From an uncultured Lachnospiraceae bacterium (GTDB taxonomy: Bacteria > Bacillota > Clostridia > Lachnospirales > Lachnospiraceae): a DNA stretch of 64,000 nucleotides. Location of the stretch: positions 1 through 64,000 of the forward strand of contig CAJTOR010000014.1 of assembly GCA_910577675.1 (NCBI GenBank), read 5' to 3'. Of the stretch, positions 1-8,233 are shown piece after piece. Below the pieces are notes generated by a model that saw only the letters and a list, made by a program, of their open reading frames with translations, had not been told where the DNA came from and made no database searches. Position numbers and translations under genes: made by a program. How positions within the stretch are numbered: position 1 is the stretch's first letter; each line of letters opens with the position of its first letter.

Positions 1-108
1 GACACCGGCGATGTGGATTCCCGGCGGTTTGGCTGGCTGTCCTCCCTGGAGGATGGACTGCTGTACCGGCGGCTCTGCAAATCGCCTTTCCCAATGCCTA
101 CACATTGA
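1..108 (+). CDS. C-terminal end of an unrecognised protein (partial)
   Basis: An open frame enters from the window edge and stops at 106-108. It gives 35 residues containing SRRFGWLSSLEDGLLYRRLC, which look protein-like (charged and hydrophobic residues alternate) but which I cannot place in a family. A stretch this short can stay open by chance. It is followed only by truncated genes, so it may itself be a remnant. Confidence 0.3.
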   Translation, partial: DTGDVDSRRFGWLSSLEDGLLYRRLCKSPFPMPTH

Positions 109-264
109 AGGGACAAGTCCTCTTGCCCCTTATTGCAGCTTGACAACTGAATATACGGCATAACAGGTACATAACCCATATCGAAGCGGAAAAGGCGCGC
201 CGCCAGCAGAAGGACTATCCTGCTCAATGCGTATACCGCTGAATAAAGAACACGATATTGTTAA

Positions 265-399
265 GAAAAAACTGAAAGTACCGCCGACTATATGATACCT
301 GTGTTTATCGGTATTGGTTATGCAAATTCCGAAGAAGTGCAATTAGAACAATATAAACCTGATATAGAGAAACAGATCCGCTTTGGGAGATGGAAATGA
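265..399 (+). pseudogene. Nitroreductase family remnant (C-terminal end only)
   Basis: The frame opens after a stop at 262-264 and ends at 397-399. It contains ADYMIPVFIGIGYAN followed by a short charged tail ending in FGRWK. This matches the usual C-terminus of FMN-dependent nitroreductases, where a strand of the type IPxxxIGxGYA is followed by 15-25 residues. The N-terminal three quarters of the enzyme, including the FMN-binding Arg/Ser residues, is absent from the sequence upstream. It is therefore a dead fragment. Identification rests on about 40 residues. Confidence 0.5.
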
Positions 400-444
400 T
401 TATAAAAGAAATTACAAAGTCAGCGCGAAAAGGTGGTGGGAGTA

Positions 445-768
445 ATGCCTGAACTACAACATAAAATTGCAGAAGGTAATACAGCTGAGATTTTTGAAAT
501 CGACGAGAAAAAAGTACTAAAATTATTTAAAACGGGTTATTTGAAAAGTACTGTACAGCGTGAATATAACAATTATTGTATGGTAAGCAGGGTAATGGAG
601 AATATACCCAAACTGTTTGAATTTGTGGAGGAAAATCAACGATTTGGATTTATAATGGAAAAGGTTCAAGGAAAAAGTCTTGTATCGCTGATGCTTGATA
701 ACTCTACTTTCGGACAGGCGATGGAGATATTTACAAATCTTCACAAAAACTGGCTTGAAGAGCGATGA
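445..768 (+). pseudogene. Aminoglycoside phosphotransferase-like kinase, truncated after the N-lobe
   Basis: The product has 107 residues from the ATG at 445 (an in-frame GTG at 433 is also possible). The sequence looks like the N-lobe of the APH / kinase-like superfamily: an opening strand with a glycine (EGNTAEIFEID), the ATP-binding lysine in KVLKLFK, a helix with an acidic residue (REYNNY), and a hinge strand FIMEKVQGKSL. Full-length relatives have about 230-300 residues and carry the catalytic HxDxxxxN and metal-binding Asp in the C-lobe. Here the frame stops right after the hinge and the first C-lobe helix, so the catalytic half is missing and the protein cannot be an active kinase. The region is clearly more AT-rich than the genes from 2.6 kb on. 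It lies between two other truncated genes. Confidence 0.6.
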
Positions 769-792
769 TAAATGGCAAAAGGAGTAAAGTTT

Positions 793-930
793 ATGGCATC
801 ATGGATGATACATTTAAGGGTTGCACAGCAACTCTACCGACAACTGAATATTGAATCTCTGGGCAAGGGAAATCGTCTATTCATGCACGATATAGTATTG
901 AGAACGATATATCAGAAGATAGTAATCTAG
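793..930 (+). pseudogene. Zinc-dependent phospholipase C-like protein, N-terminal fragment
   Basis: A 45-residue frame starts with MASWMIHLRVAQQL and is preceded by a good ribosome site (AAAGGAG, 8 nt before the ATG). That opening is typical of the zinc-dependent phospholipase C-like family of Firmicutes, in which MASxMxHLxVA leads into a metal-binding alpha-helical domain of 200-300 residues. Here the homology is lost after about 25 residues and a stop follows at 928-930. I therefore read it as a decayed 5' end. The family call rests on the first 15-20 residues only. Confidence 0.4.
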
Positions 931-1155
931 GTCTTACGTTAAATTCCTGAAATTTGGTAGAATTTTTAATGGTTTTGTGATAGAATTATTATTGATTTTA
1001 ACCTATCAATTGTGTCAGGTGGGGTGTAAGCCCCACCTGATAAGCTGCTTCGATAACGAACCCGAGTGCGCAGAAATGCCTGGAGGGGCAATATTTTGCA
1101 GAAATGTTTGGAAATGAATGAAATAGTTTTGTGATTTGTATGGAATGGGGTAAAT
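931..1155. other. Non-coding stretch with one strong hairpin
   Basis: This is AT-rich sequence between the gene remnants and the Ntn-hydrolase gene. Apart from the hairpin at 1015-1040 and an unremarkable leader I see no gene. No clear AGGAGG site precedes the ATG at 1156; the nearest purine-rich stretch is GGAATGGGG. Confidence 0.5.
1015..1040. repeat. Perfect 10-bp inverted repeat
   Basis: TCAGGTGGGG and CCCCACCTGA flank the 6-nt loop TGTAAG. No T-run follows on either strand, so it is not a standard intrinsic terminator. It could be an operator or the end of a lost mobile element. Confidence 0.6.
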
Positions 1156-2232
1156 ATGACACAGAAAAAGAAGAAAACAGTCCGCCATATTATCATAGGT
1201 ATAGGACTTCTCTGGCTGATTATTATAATCGCAGCACTTGTATTATTTAGAAATGAATTGCGCTCCCTTATGTCATTGGAAAAGGTGGATAAATACGGAA
1301 TGTATCAAATGACATATTATGGCGATTATGGTTTTGATGAATTTTTGGAAGTTGGTGCCAGAAATGATGTGGATATTGAAGCCTTTGTGACAAAGAGGTT
1401 ATTGAAAGGATTGCCGATAAATCTGGGTGTTACAGGGGATGGCTGTACAGCTTTTGTTGTGAAAAATGAGAGCGGTGACATTTTGTTTGGGAGGAATTTT
1501 GATTTTCTCTATGCTCCGTCTTTACAGCTCTACACTGCCCCCAATAATGGCTATGCTTCTGTTTCCACGGTCAATCTGGCTTTTGCAGGATATTCGGGGG
1601 ACAATTTGCCAGATGGTTCGTTTTTTAACACCTTCCTGACTTTGGCTGCGCCATTTCTTCCTTTTGACGGAATGAATGAGAAAGGTCTTGCGATTGCCCT
1701 GCTTGCAGTACCTAAGGCGGAAGTTCCATATAATCCGGATAAAATAACATTAAATACTACCACTGCAATCCGCCTTGTACTTGATAAAGCAGCTACCGTG
1801 GAGGAAGCCATTGAATTGTTAAAACAATACAATATCTATTTTTCCGGGGGTATCGAGTGCCATTATTTGATTGCTGATGCAAGTGGACATTCGGTAATTG
1901 TGGAATATGTAAATCAGGAGCTTTGTGTCGTTGAATCGGAAACAGAATATCAGATTGCTTCTAATTTTATTGCCTACAACGGATTGAATATTGGAGAAGG
2001 CTTTACAGAATTTGAGCGATATGACAGAGTGCAAAATGCGATAGAAGAGAATAACGGCATACTTGAAGTAAGCGGGGCAATTCAACTATTGGCTGATGTC
2101 GGAGTTTTTGACGGCGATATCGACAAACTGCAATGGAGCGTTCTTTATAACCTTACAACCGGCAAAGGGGGAATTTTTGCAAATAGGAAAACGAGTAATA
2201 TAATAGAGTTTAGTCTGGATATGGATAGATGA
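1156..2232 (+). CDS. Membrane-anchored choloylglycine hydrolase / C45-like Ntn-hydrolase
   Basis: The protein has 358 residues. Residues 1-10 are strongly basic and 11-31 form one membrane helix, so it is anchored with the catalytic domain outside. From residue 97 it matches the linear amide C-N hydrolase superfamily (bile-salt hydrolase, penicillin V acylase, acyl-CoA:6-APA acyltransferase): GDGCTAFVVKN then GDILFGRNFDF. Cys97 would be the N-terminal nucleophile after autocleavage behind Gly96. Arg113 and Asp116 of GRNFD correspond to the conserved Arg/Asp pair. The ~65 residues between the helix and Cys97 would be a propeptide. Substrates in the superfamily are amides such as bile salts, N-acyl-amino acids or beta-lactams; the actual substrate cannot be read from the sequence. 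Membrane anchoring differs from cytoplasmic bile-salt hydrolases and fits the larger C45-like branch. The gene is AT-rich compared with downstream genes. Confidence 0.75.
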   Translation: MTQKKKKTVRHIIIGIGLLWLIIIIAALVLFRNELRSLMSLEKVDKYGMYQMTYYGDYGFDEFLEVGARNDVDIEAFVTKRLLKGLPINLGVTGDGCTAFVVKNESGDILFGRNFDFLYAPSLQLYTAPNNGYASVSTVNLAFAGYSGDNLPDGSFFNTFLTLAAPFLPFDGMNEKGLAIALLAVPKAEVPYNPDKITLNTTTAIRLVLDKAATVEEAIELLKQYNIYFSGGIECHYLIADASGHSVIVEYVNQELCVVESETEYQIASNFIAYNGLNIGEGFTEFERYDRVQNAIEENNGILEVSGAIQLLADVGVFDGDIDKLQWSVLYNLTTGKGGIFANRKTSNIIEFSLDMDR

Positions 2233-2661
2233 TATTAGTGTAATTTTTTGTTTTTCTCTGGTTTGTCCGGTTTAGAAGATGCACTTGGCAGCGGTGATGT
2301 TTCGGTTACTTTTCACTTTGAATAGTGAAAATTTATTGTGGCGGGACAGAACCCTGATTTTTAGATCGAAGTACATCGGGCAGGGAATTTGATAATTTTC
2401 CTTTACATGATTGCAAAACAGAATAATTTTTCTTTCGGTTGGAAATGACTAAGTTCATAGAAAACTGTGGAAAGAGGTAAATTATCCACTGTTGGAACGG
2501 ATTATTGAATTTTTCTTTGACAGAGGAAGCCATGTACAAATTGTACATGGCTTCCTTTTTTGTGGATAGTCCGGTAAATCAGATTTTTCCAGCCGGGTTA
2601 CCTGAGTTTTTCTGTTAGCTTCCAGTTATTATAATCCGTGGCAGTACTTTGGCTCAGGGTT
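2233..2661. other. Intergenic region between convergent genes
   Basis: The region contains no convincing gene. It has a weak hairpin at 2310-2331 (TTTTCAC / GTGAAAA), 78 nt past the hydrolase stop, and a strong plus-strand terminator at 2525-2561. The stretch between them is AT-rich and may be a decayed gene. Confidence 0.5.
2525..2561 (+). terminator. Intrinsic terminator with a perfect 15-bp stem
   Basis: GGAAGCCATGTACAA pairs with TTGTACATGGCTTCC (2541-2555) around a single central base, so in practice the loop is the innermost 3-5 nt. TTTTTT follows on the plus strand. It sits 290 bp beyond the nearest plus-strand gene. Confidence 0.75.
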
Positions 2662-5211
2662 TTAGAGCCGTGGGTCAACGGGTTCGCTTTCAAGTGCAAG
2701 AACCCCGAAGGAGCATTCGTGCACTTTGTAGAGTGGCTCACCCGAAACAAAGCGCTCTAATGATTCCATGCCGAGGGAGAACTCCTTTAGCGCCAGGGTG
2801 CGCTTGCGGTTTAACGAGCGTTTTTTCAGGCGTGTAAGGTGATCTGGTTCAAGGTATTCGGCACCGTAGATAATGCGCAGGTACTCCCTTCCCCTGCATT
2901 TGATGGCAGGTTGCAGCAAGGTATGATTTTGTCTTGCCAAGAAGGTTTCGGGCTTGACCACCATGCCTTCACCCCCTTCTTCTGTGAGGGAGAGCCACCA
3001 GTCCACGCCCTTTTGGATGCTTGCGTCATCCTCCGTATCCACACAGAGATAAGGGGTTGCCATAAAAATAGGGTCGTTTACAGCGATATATTTTTTGATT
3101 GTTTCCATATGCCATACATGTGTTTCGCCCGAAAATACCCTGCCCTCACAGGCTAAGATATGGAACGGGGCAATGCGGAAGTCATCAATGTTATTTACTG
3201 TCCAGCAGTATTCGCGGTAAGCCCCAATGTAGCGGTCTATATCATCAAGCTTTGACTTAAAGTGTTCTAACAGTGTGGCGGTCTGAGGCTCGGATGTGTC
3301 CGTTTTTCTTTTCTCGGCTTGGGAGAGTGCCTTTACTGCGGCTGTAAGTCCGTGCAGGGCAGCGTTCCCGGTCGCCGCGTACTGGGAGCGGATCAGTCCC
3401 TGGGCTTTCTGCGACCACGGCATCAGTTCCGTATCAAGACATACCCAGTCGGTCGAAAAATCATCAAAGAATCCCGTTTTAACCAGCGTGTCGTAAAGCC
3501 TTAAAAGCAGGGTTTCTTCCGTTTCCAGATCATCGAAAAAGCGTCTGCCCGTGCGGCTGTAGATAATCCCCCTTGTGCCGTCTAAAATGCCGAAGCGCTT
3601 TTTTGCGGTCGCGGCATCCCGGCATAGTATGATTACTGCGCGCGAGCCCATATGCTTTTTTTCACATATAACATTTTTCATTCCCTTGCTTTTGTAGTAG
3701 GAAAAAGCTTGCAAAGGATGTTCTAGGTAGTCGCAAAGTCCGCTTGTTTCGCAGGGCGACATGGTGGGCGGGAGGTAGATTAGCCAGTGCGGGTCAGCAG
3801 CAAAGCGCGACATGGTTTCCAGTGCGGCCGCCGCATTGTTCACATCGATATCAACCGATGGCAAAAGTCTTGTCGTGATATGCATTTTATGGTTGAAGTC
3901 CCCCACGGTAAGCATATCTTCCATATCCACCTCGGTTTCGGTATCCAGGGGTTTGACAGGTACATAGTATTCTTCCCTGGCATCCACCTGGATAAATTCC
4001 CGCTCAGGATATCGGTATGCAGTTAGTTTTCCGCCAAACACGCAGCCGGTATCAATACAGTATGTGCCATTTAGGGATTTTACTTCCCTGTCCGCAATAT
4101 GACCGTATACAATAGTAGCTCTTCCGCGGTAATCCGCTGCCCAGTTAAGGCGGATGGGCAGACCGTAGGAATCCGTTTCACCCGTTGTTTCGCCATAAAG
4201 GCAGAATTCCCTTATTTTTGAGGAGGTGCGCCCGATATATTCCTGTTTTAAGCCTGCGTGGGAAATAACAAGTTTCCCGTCATCGAGCACATAATGGCTG
4301 ATAAGCCCATCGATAAAGCTTGCTGCCTCGGCTTTGAATTCTTCCCCGCAGGCATTAAGCTCCGCGATGGTTTTATCCATTCCATGCGCTTCGGAAACGG
4401 ACTTGCCGCGCAGATATTTCAGAAGTTTGGCATCATGGTTTCCGGGAACTGCAATGGCATTTCCCGATTTAACCATATCCATAACCAGGCGCAAAACGGC
4501 GGCATTTTTTGGCCCCCTGTCGCAGAAATCCCCGAGGAAGGCTGCTTTCCTGCCGTCCGGGTGGATGAGCGTGCCGTCAGTTTTTTGGTAGCCGAGTTTT
4601 GTAAGTAGGTTGAGGAGTTCATCAAAGCAGCCGTGGATATCCCCGATAATATCGAAAGGTCCGTGTTCGTCCCTACGATCGTTCCATAGCCTGGTGCGGA
4701 CAATTTCCACATTTTCAAGCTGCTCGGGGGAATTGATTACATGGACAAAGCGGAATCCCTCGCGCTTTAAACCGCGGATACAGCGTTTTACTTCGCGGCA
4801 GTGCTGGCGGACTACCCGTTCCGGAAGGTTTCGTTCCGGGCGCTTTTTATTGCGCTCTAACAAAAGTTCTTCAGGGAGGTTTAACACGATGGCAGCGGCA
4901 TGGACATTTTGTTCCTTTGCTAGTGCAATTATCTGTTTCCTTGCCTCGAGCTTCAGGTTCGTGGCATCAATCACTGTGAATTTCCTGTGGTCGAGTCTTT
5001 TGCCAGCCGCGTAATACAACAGGTCAAACGCGTCCGAAGAAACATCCTGGCAGTTTTCGTCATCGCTTATCATACCGCGGAAAAAGTCGGAGGAGAGCAC
5101 TTCAGTTGGTATGAAATAGCGGTTTGCAAAGCTGGTTTTGCCCGATGAAGTCCCGCCGATCATGGCGACCAAGCAAAATTCGGGTATTTCGATCCTGTAT
5201 TTAATTTCCAT
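2662..5211 (-). CDS. pnkp: Bacterial RNA-repair enzyme Pnkp (polynucleotide kinase-phosphatase-adenylyltransferase)
   Basis: The product has 849 residues and three catalytic modules in the order known for bacterial Pnkp. The 5'-OH polynucleotide kinase has P-loop GGTSSGKT at 19-26. The binuclear metallophosphoesterase (2',3'-phosphatase) has DIIGDIHG at 187-194, GDFCDRG at 227-233 and GNHD at 257-260. The ligase-like adenylyltransferase has motif I KHMG with nucleophile Lys519 (EKKHMGSR). Length is close to that of Clostridium thermocellum Pnkp (about 870). The start chosen is the ATG at 5209-5211; the frame is open for 61 more codons upstream, but these lie inside hen1 and have no family match. 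This ATG overlaps the end of hen1 by 11 bp, so translation is probably coupled. With Hen1 the enzyme heals and seals RNAs cut by ribotoxins, adding a 2'-O-methyl mark at the repaired junction. Confidence 0.93.
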   Translation of the reverse strand: MEIKYRIEIPEFCLVAMIGGTSSGKTSFANRYFIPTEVLSSDFFRGMISDDENCQDVSSDAFDLLYYAAGKRLDHRKFTVIDATNLKLEARKQIIALAKEQNVHAAAIVLNLPEELLLERNKKRPERNLPERVVRQHCREVKRCIRGLKREGFRFVHVINSPEQLENVEIVRTRLWNDRRDEHGPFDIIGDIHGCFDELLNLLTKLGYQKTDGTLIHPDGRKAAFLGDFCDRGPKNAAVLRLVMDMVKSGNAIAVPGNHDAKLLKYLRGKSVSEAHGMDKTIAELNACGEEFKAEAASFIDGLISHYVLDDGKLVISHAGLKQEYIGRTSSKIREFCLYGETTGETDSYGLPIRLNWAADYRGRATIVYGHIADREVKSLNGTYCIDTGCVFGGKLTAYRYPEREFIQVDAREEYYVPVKPLDTETEVDMEDMLTVGDFNHKMHITTRLLPSVDIDVNNAAAALETMSRFAADPHWLIYLPPTMSPCETSGLCDYLEHPLQAFSYYKSKGMKNVICEKKHMGSRAVIILCRDAATAKKRFGILDGTRGIIYSRTGRRFFDDLETEETLLLRLYDTLVKTGFFDDFSTDWVCLDTELMPWSQKAQGLIRSQYAATGNAALHGLTAAVKALSQAEKRKTDTSEPQTATLLEHFKSKLDDIDRYIGAYREYCWTVNNIDDFRIAPFHILACEGRVFSGETHVWHMETIKKYIAVNDPIFMATPYLCVDTEDDASIQKGVDWWLSLTEEGGEGMVVKPETFLARQNHTLLQPAIKCRGREYLRIIYGAEYLEPDHLTRLKKRSLNRKRTLALKEFSLGMESLERFVSGEPLYKVHECSFGVLALESEPVDPRL

Positions 5212-6610
5212 TTTTTGTAAACACCCCCATCTGTGTCGGATTGCCGTAGGTTTCATCCGGTTCGCCAATCCCGCGGATTTCGCAGCTATATCCGAAGCGC
5301 CCGCAGATTTTTTTTGTCCACGCCGCAAACTCTTCCCTTGTCCACTCGAACCTGTGATCGCCGTGGCGCAGGGTGTTTTCCTGCATGTTTTCATATTTGG
5401 CGTTGTATTCCCGGTTCGGTGTGGTTAAAATCACGGTTTTTGGCAAAGCGAATTCAAAGACCGCGCGCTCAAATGCAGAAAGGCGCGTCGGTTCAATATG
5501 TTCGATAACCTCGATAACGCAGGCGCAGTCATAGCCTTCAAAGCGTTTGTCACGGTAGGTCAGGGAAGCCTGCATAAGTGTCAGTTTATTTTTCCTGAAA
5601 GGTGCCATCCGGTCAAGGCGCAGGTGCTTCGCTGCTTTTTCCAGCACATTTACGGAAACATCGCATGCCGTGACCTTTTTGATCTGTGGTTCGTTCAGCA
5701 GCAGGGAGGTGAGCCTGCATTCCCCGCAGCCAAGGTCAATCACCGAGGAAGCACCGGATGCCAATACGGCATCGCGCACGGTTTCCATGCGCTGTTTATT
5801 AAGGGGCGTGCGCGTTTTGTCTTCGGTATCATCCGGGGAATCTTCTTCTGTAGTTTCAGCGGTTTCCCCGGTATCCGCATCCTCTGATAGAAGGATGTCA
5901 ATTGCCCGGCGGGCATAACTCCACTTTGCGGGGAAATACCGGCGCGCGATTTTTTCTTTGTAAGGGTGGGCAGAAAGCCATCCCTCCCCGTGGTCAAGCA
6001 GTTTTTTGATTTCCGCTTCCGATGTGTAGTAGTGTTTTTGTTTATCAAATACGGGGATCAACACATAGAGGTGGTTTAGCAATTCACAGAGCCTGACCGT
6101 CCCGCTTATTGTAAGATTGATATATGGGGATGCCCCCCACTCCGGAAATTTTTCATCTAACAGGGTGCGCTTTGTATCGACCCGGTATCCGAGAGGTTCA
6201 AATAATTGTTTGGCAAGTTCCGTTTCACCGCCGTCTTTTAAGGAGAATAGGCATGCCGTAAGAGGAATTGGCTTATTTGCGAGTTCTTCACGCTGTTCAC
6301 ACCGTCCGCCAAGTGCGGTTCCGAATACGCGCGAGATTGCCGTACTCATAAAGGAAGCCACAGTGTAAGGTCGGTCGTTTACATAGTCGAACAGCCCGCC
6401 GTCCCTGCTTCCCAATTTTCCGCGGGCGAGGTCAATCGGGTCAATATCAAGAAGCAGCGCGGCAGTGGTGCGCTCCCCGCTTACTTCGGGATAAAAGACA
6501 TATGCTTTCCCATAATTTAAGTTGAATTCCTGTGTCCGGTCGGGGTGTTTGTGCAAAAGAAATCCAAGTTCCTGTGTGTTTTGTCCTTCGTAAGTAATTG
6601 TCAATAACAA
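5201..6610 (-). CDS. hen1: Bacterial Hen1, 3'-terminal RNA ribose 2'-O-methyltransferase
   Basis: The product has 469 residues, near the ~465 of characterised bacterial Hen1. Residues 1-240 form the N-terminal domain specific to bacterial Hen1 proteins, which contacts and activates Pnkp. An acidic linker rich in D, E and T follows at 243-267. Residues ~275-465 are the methyltransferase: SAM motif VIDLGCGEC at 290-298, and the Hen1 metal site made of E367, E370, H371 (IEVIEH) and H419 (RHGDHRFEW). The enzyme methylates the 2'-OH of the 3' terminal nucleotide of damaged RNA before ligation. The start is TTG at 6608-6610 with AAAGGAGG 9 nt upstream; no ATG is suitably placed. It is the first gene of a two-gene operon with pnkp, expressed from the promoter at 6645-6673. 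Confidence 0.93.
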   Translation of the reverse strand: MLLTITYEGQNTQELGFLLHKHPDRTQEFNLNYGKAYVFYPEVSGERTTAALLLDIDPIDLARGKLGSRDGGLFDYVNDRPYTVASFMSTAISRVFGTALGGRCEQREELANKPIPLTACLFSLKDGGETELAKQLFEPLGYRVDTKRTLLDEKFPEWGASPYINLTISGTVRLCELLNHLYVLIPVFDKQKHYYTSEAEIKKLLDHGEGWLSAHPYKEKIARRYFPAKWSYARRAIDILLSEDADTGETAETTEEDSPDDTEDKTRTPLNKQRMETVRDAVLASGASSVIDLGCGECRLTSLLLNEPQIKKVTACDVSVNVLEKAAKHLRLDRMAPFRKNKLTLMQASLTYRDKRFEGYDCACVIEVIEHIEPTRLSAFERAVFEFALPKTVILTTPNREYNAKYENMQENTLRHGDHRFEWTREEFAAWTKKICGRFGYSCEIRGIGEPDETYGNPTQMGVFTKNGN

Positions 6611-6644
6611 TTTTGTTTTCCTCCTTTCTTTTGGTTAACATAAC

Positions 6645-6673
6645 AGTATATCATGGAAAGAAAAATATAGCAA
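6645..6673 (-). promoter_or_regulatory. Probable promoter of hen1-pnkp
   Basis: Read on the minus strand: TTGCTA (-35, 6668-6673), a 17-nt spacer, TATACT (-10, 6645-6650). It lies about 35 nt upstream of the hen1 start. Confidence 0.55.
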
Positions 6674-6833
6674 GATATTTTTAAATAATTGATATAAAAA
6701 GGTTTTGTTTTTGTACTGGGGATTCTATTTATAGCGGAAAATTTAAGTGCCTTATTGTTAATTTGATATTTTTGAATGGGGAAAGTAAATGACGATAAGT
6801 GAATATATATTTGATAAATTAAATGCAAGCGAA

Positions 6834-6870
6834 AAGGACTGAACTCTGTACAATACAGGTTTCAGTCCTT
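6834..6870 (-). terminator. Terminator of the PepSY lipoprotein gene
   Basis: AAGGACTGAA (6834-6843) pairs with TTCAGTCCTT (6861-6870). On the minus strand the stem is followed by TTTT. It lies 17 nt past the stop of the minus-strand lipoprotein gene. Confidence 0.65.
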
Positions 6871-6886
6871 ATTCGTTGCATAACCA

Positions 6887-7894
6887 TCAATTGTTTGCGT
6901 GGTGCCGGTCGTCACAACCGTCATACTCTTTTTTCAATATGCTTCCATCAGATGTGCTGATCTCATATTCGTACTCGTTAATACCATCGCAAAACTCAAT
7001 GTCATAAAGGCGGATTCCATCGTCGGAATCAAGTTTAATTTCCAGATCATAAACGGTGCCGGTGGGAACGCCAGCATCCTTTCTAGCGATTTTAATTGCC
7101 TGATCCTGGGTGATATCGCCTGTCTGGGAGGATGGGGTTTTTGTTGGCTTTGGAGTATTCACATTATCCTGCATCTCGGACTTCTTATCGACAATGCGCC
7201 CATCCGAAACGGCGATATCGTATTCATACTCCATTTCTGCGGTGTCAAACTCGATCTCATAAACCTTGATGCCGTTATCATAATCCAGTTTGACCTCCAG
7301 GTTAAAAATCTTGGAATCGGTAACGCCAGCATCCTTTTTAGCAATTTCAAGCGCCTGATCCTGTGTGATATCGCCTGTAGGGGAGGTCGGTGCTTTGGTT
7401 GGTGCTGAAGTAGAAGCAGGTTTTGCCGGGGCTTTTGTAGGGGTTGCTTCCGGGACTAAGGTAGCCTTAGGTGCAGTGGTTGCTTCTGGTGTTGCAGATG
7501 TTTTATCATCTGTTCCAGTGGAAACTGGATTTACATTTTTTTCCAGAATTGATCCGCTCGAAGCGGAAATACGGTATTGATAAGCTTTATTATCGGTTGT
7601 GAACGTCGTAATATATTCTTCCCCGTTTTTCCCTTCTTCAAGGTGTGTATGCAGGTTGGTCAGTTCATCCTCTTTGACCCCGGCATCCTGATAAGCAAGC
7701 TCATTTGCCTGTTTCATTGAAATGGATGTTTTCCTGTCCGTTTCAGGTGTGGCGGACGGGCTTGTGTTGTTTGTGTCTGTCACGCCGTCCGTCGGGGAGA
7801 GTGCCCCAGGGATGTCATCGTCGCGTGTGCCGCATCCTGCGAGCAATGCTGTTAGAGAACAGGTTACGATTAATAAATATTTTTTTGCTTTCAT
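6887..7894 (-). CDS. Lipoprotein with three PepSY domains
   Basis: The product has 335 residues. The start is the ATG at 7892-7894 behind GAGGAG; the frame continues upstream without a site. The N-terminus is a lipoprotein signal (basic MKAKK, hydrophobic run, lipobox LLAGC with Cys21), so the protein is tethered outside the cell. After a Thr/Ser/Pro linker come three PepSY repeats. The first (about 57-125) is divergent. The second and third each begin with GDITQDQA and read IAxKDAGV, then LEIKLD, then YEYEISxSDGxI. Pro/Thr/Ala linkers separate them. PepSY modules occur in propeptides of M4 peptidases and in secreted proteins thought to inhibit peptidases. The target is unknown. It could guard the cell surface against its own or host proteases. 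Confidence 0.85.
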   Translation of the reverse strand: MKAKKYLLIVTCSLTALLAGCGTRDDDIPGALSPTDGVTDTNNTSPSATPETDRKTSISMKQANELAYQDAGVKEDELTNLHTHLEEGKNGEEYITTFTTDNKAYQYRISASSGSILEKNVNPVSTGTDDKTSATPEATTAPKATLVPEATPTKAPAKPASTSAPTKAPTSPTGDITQDQALEIAKKDAGVTDSKIFNLEVKLDYDNGIKVYEIEFDTAEMEYEYDIAVSDGRIVDKKSEMQDNVNTPKPTKTPSSQTGDITQDQAIKIARKDAGVPTGTVYDLEIKLDSDDGIRLYDIEFCDGINEYEYEISTSDGSILKKEYDGCDDRHHANN

Positions 7895-8155
7895 AAATCT
7901 CCTCATTCTTTTAGTTTTTATACATATATGCTGCGCCAGTATAATGGCAGGTTCAATATATATTATACTGAAATGATAAAGATATTTTACCACTTTATAC
8001 CCGTTTGCGCAATATAAAATATTGGCAATAAAAATTATTGTGGACTGTTGTTATTGTACTGAAATTAGTGCGGATGAAGCACAATACTATTTTAAACCGG
8101 AGTGGAAATGGTTTGCAATATATTTAAAATAAGTATATGTTATATTCATTGCCGA

Positions 8156-8184
8156 TTGCGGGTTCCCTTGTAATATGTTATACT
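8156..8184 (+). promoter_or_regulatory. Promoter of the MATE gene
   Basis: TTGCGG (8156-8161), 17-nt spacer, TATACT (8179-8184); about 50 nt before the start codon. Confidence 0.6.
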
Positions 8185-8233
8185 GTTTATCGCCAAAAAA
8201 TACAAAGATATAGCCAAGGAGGATATTCTTTAT

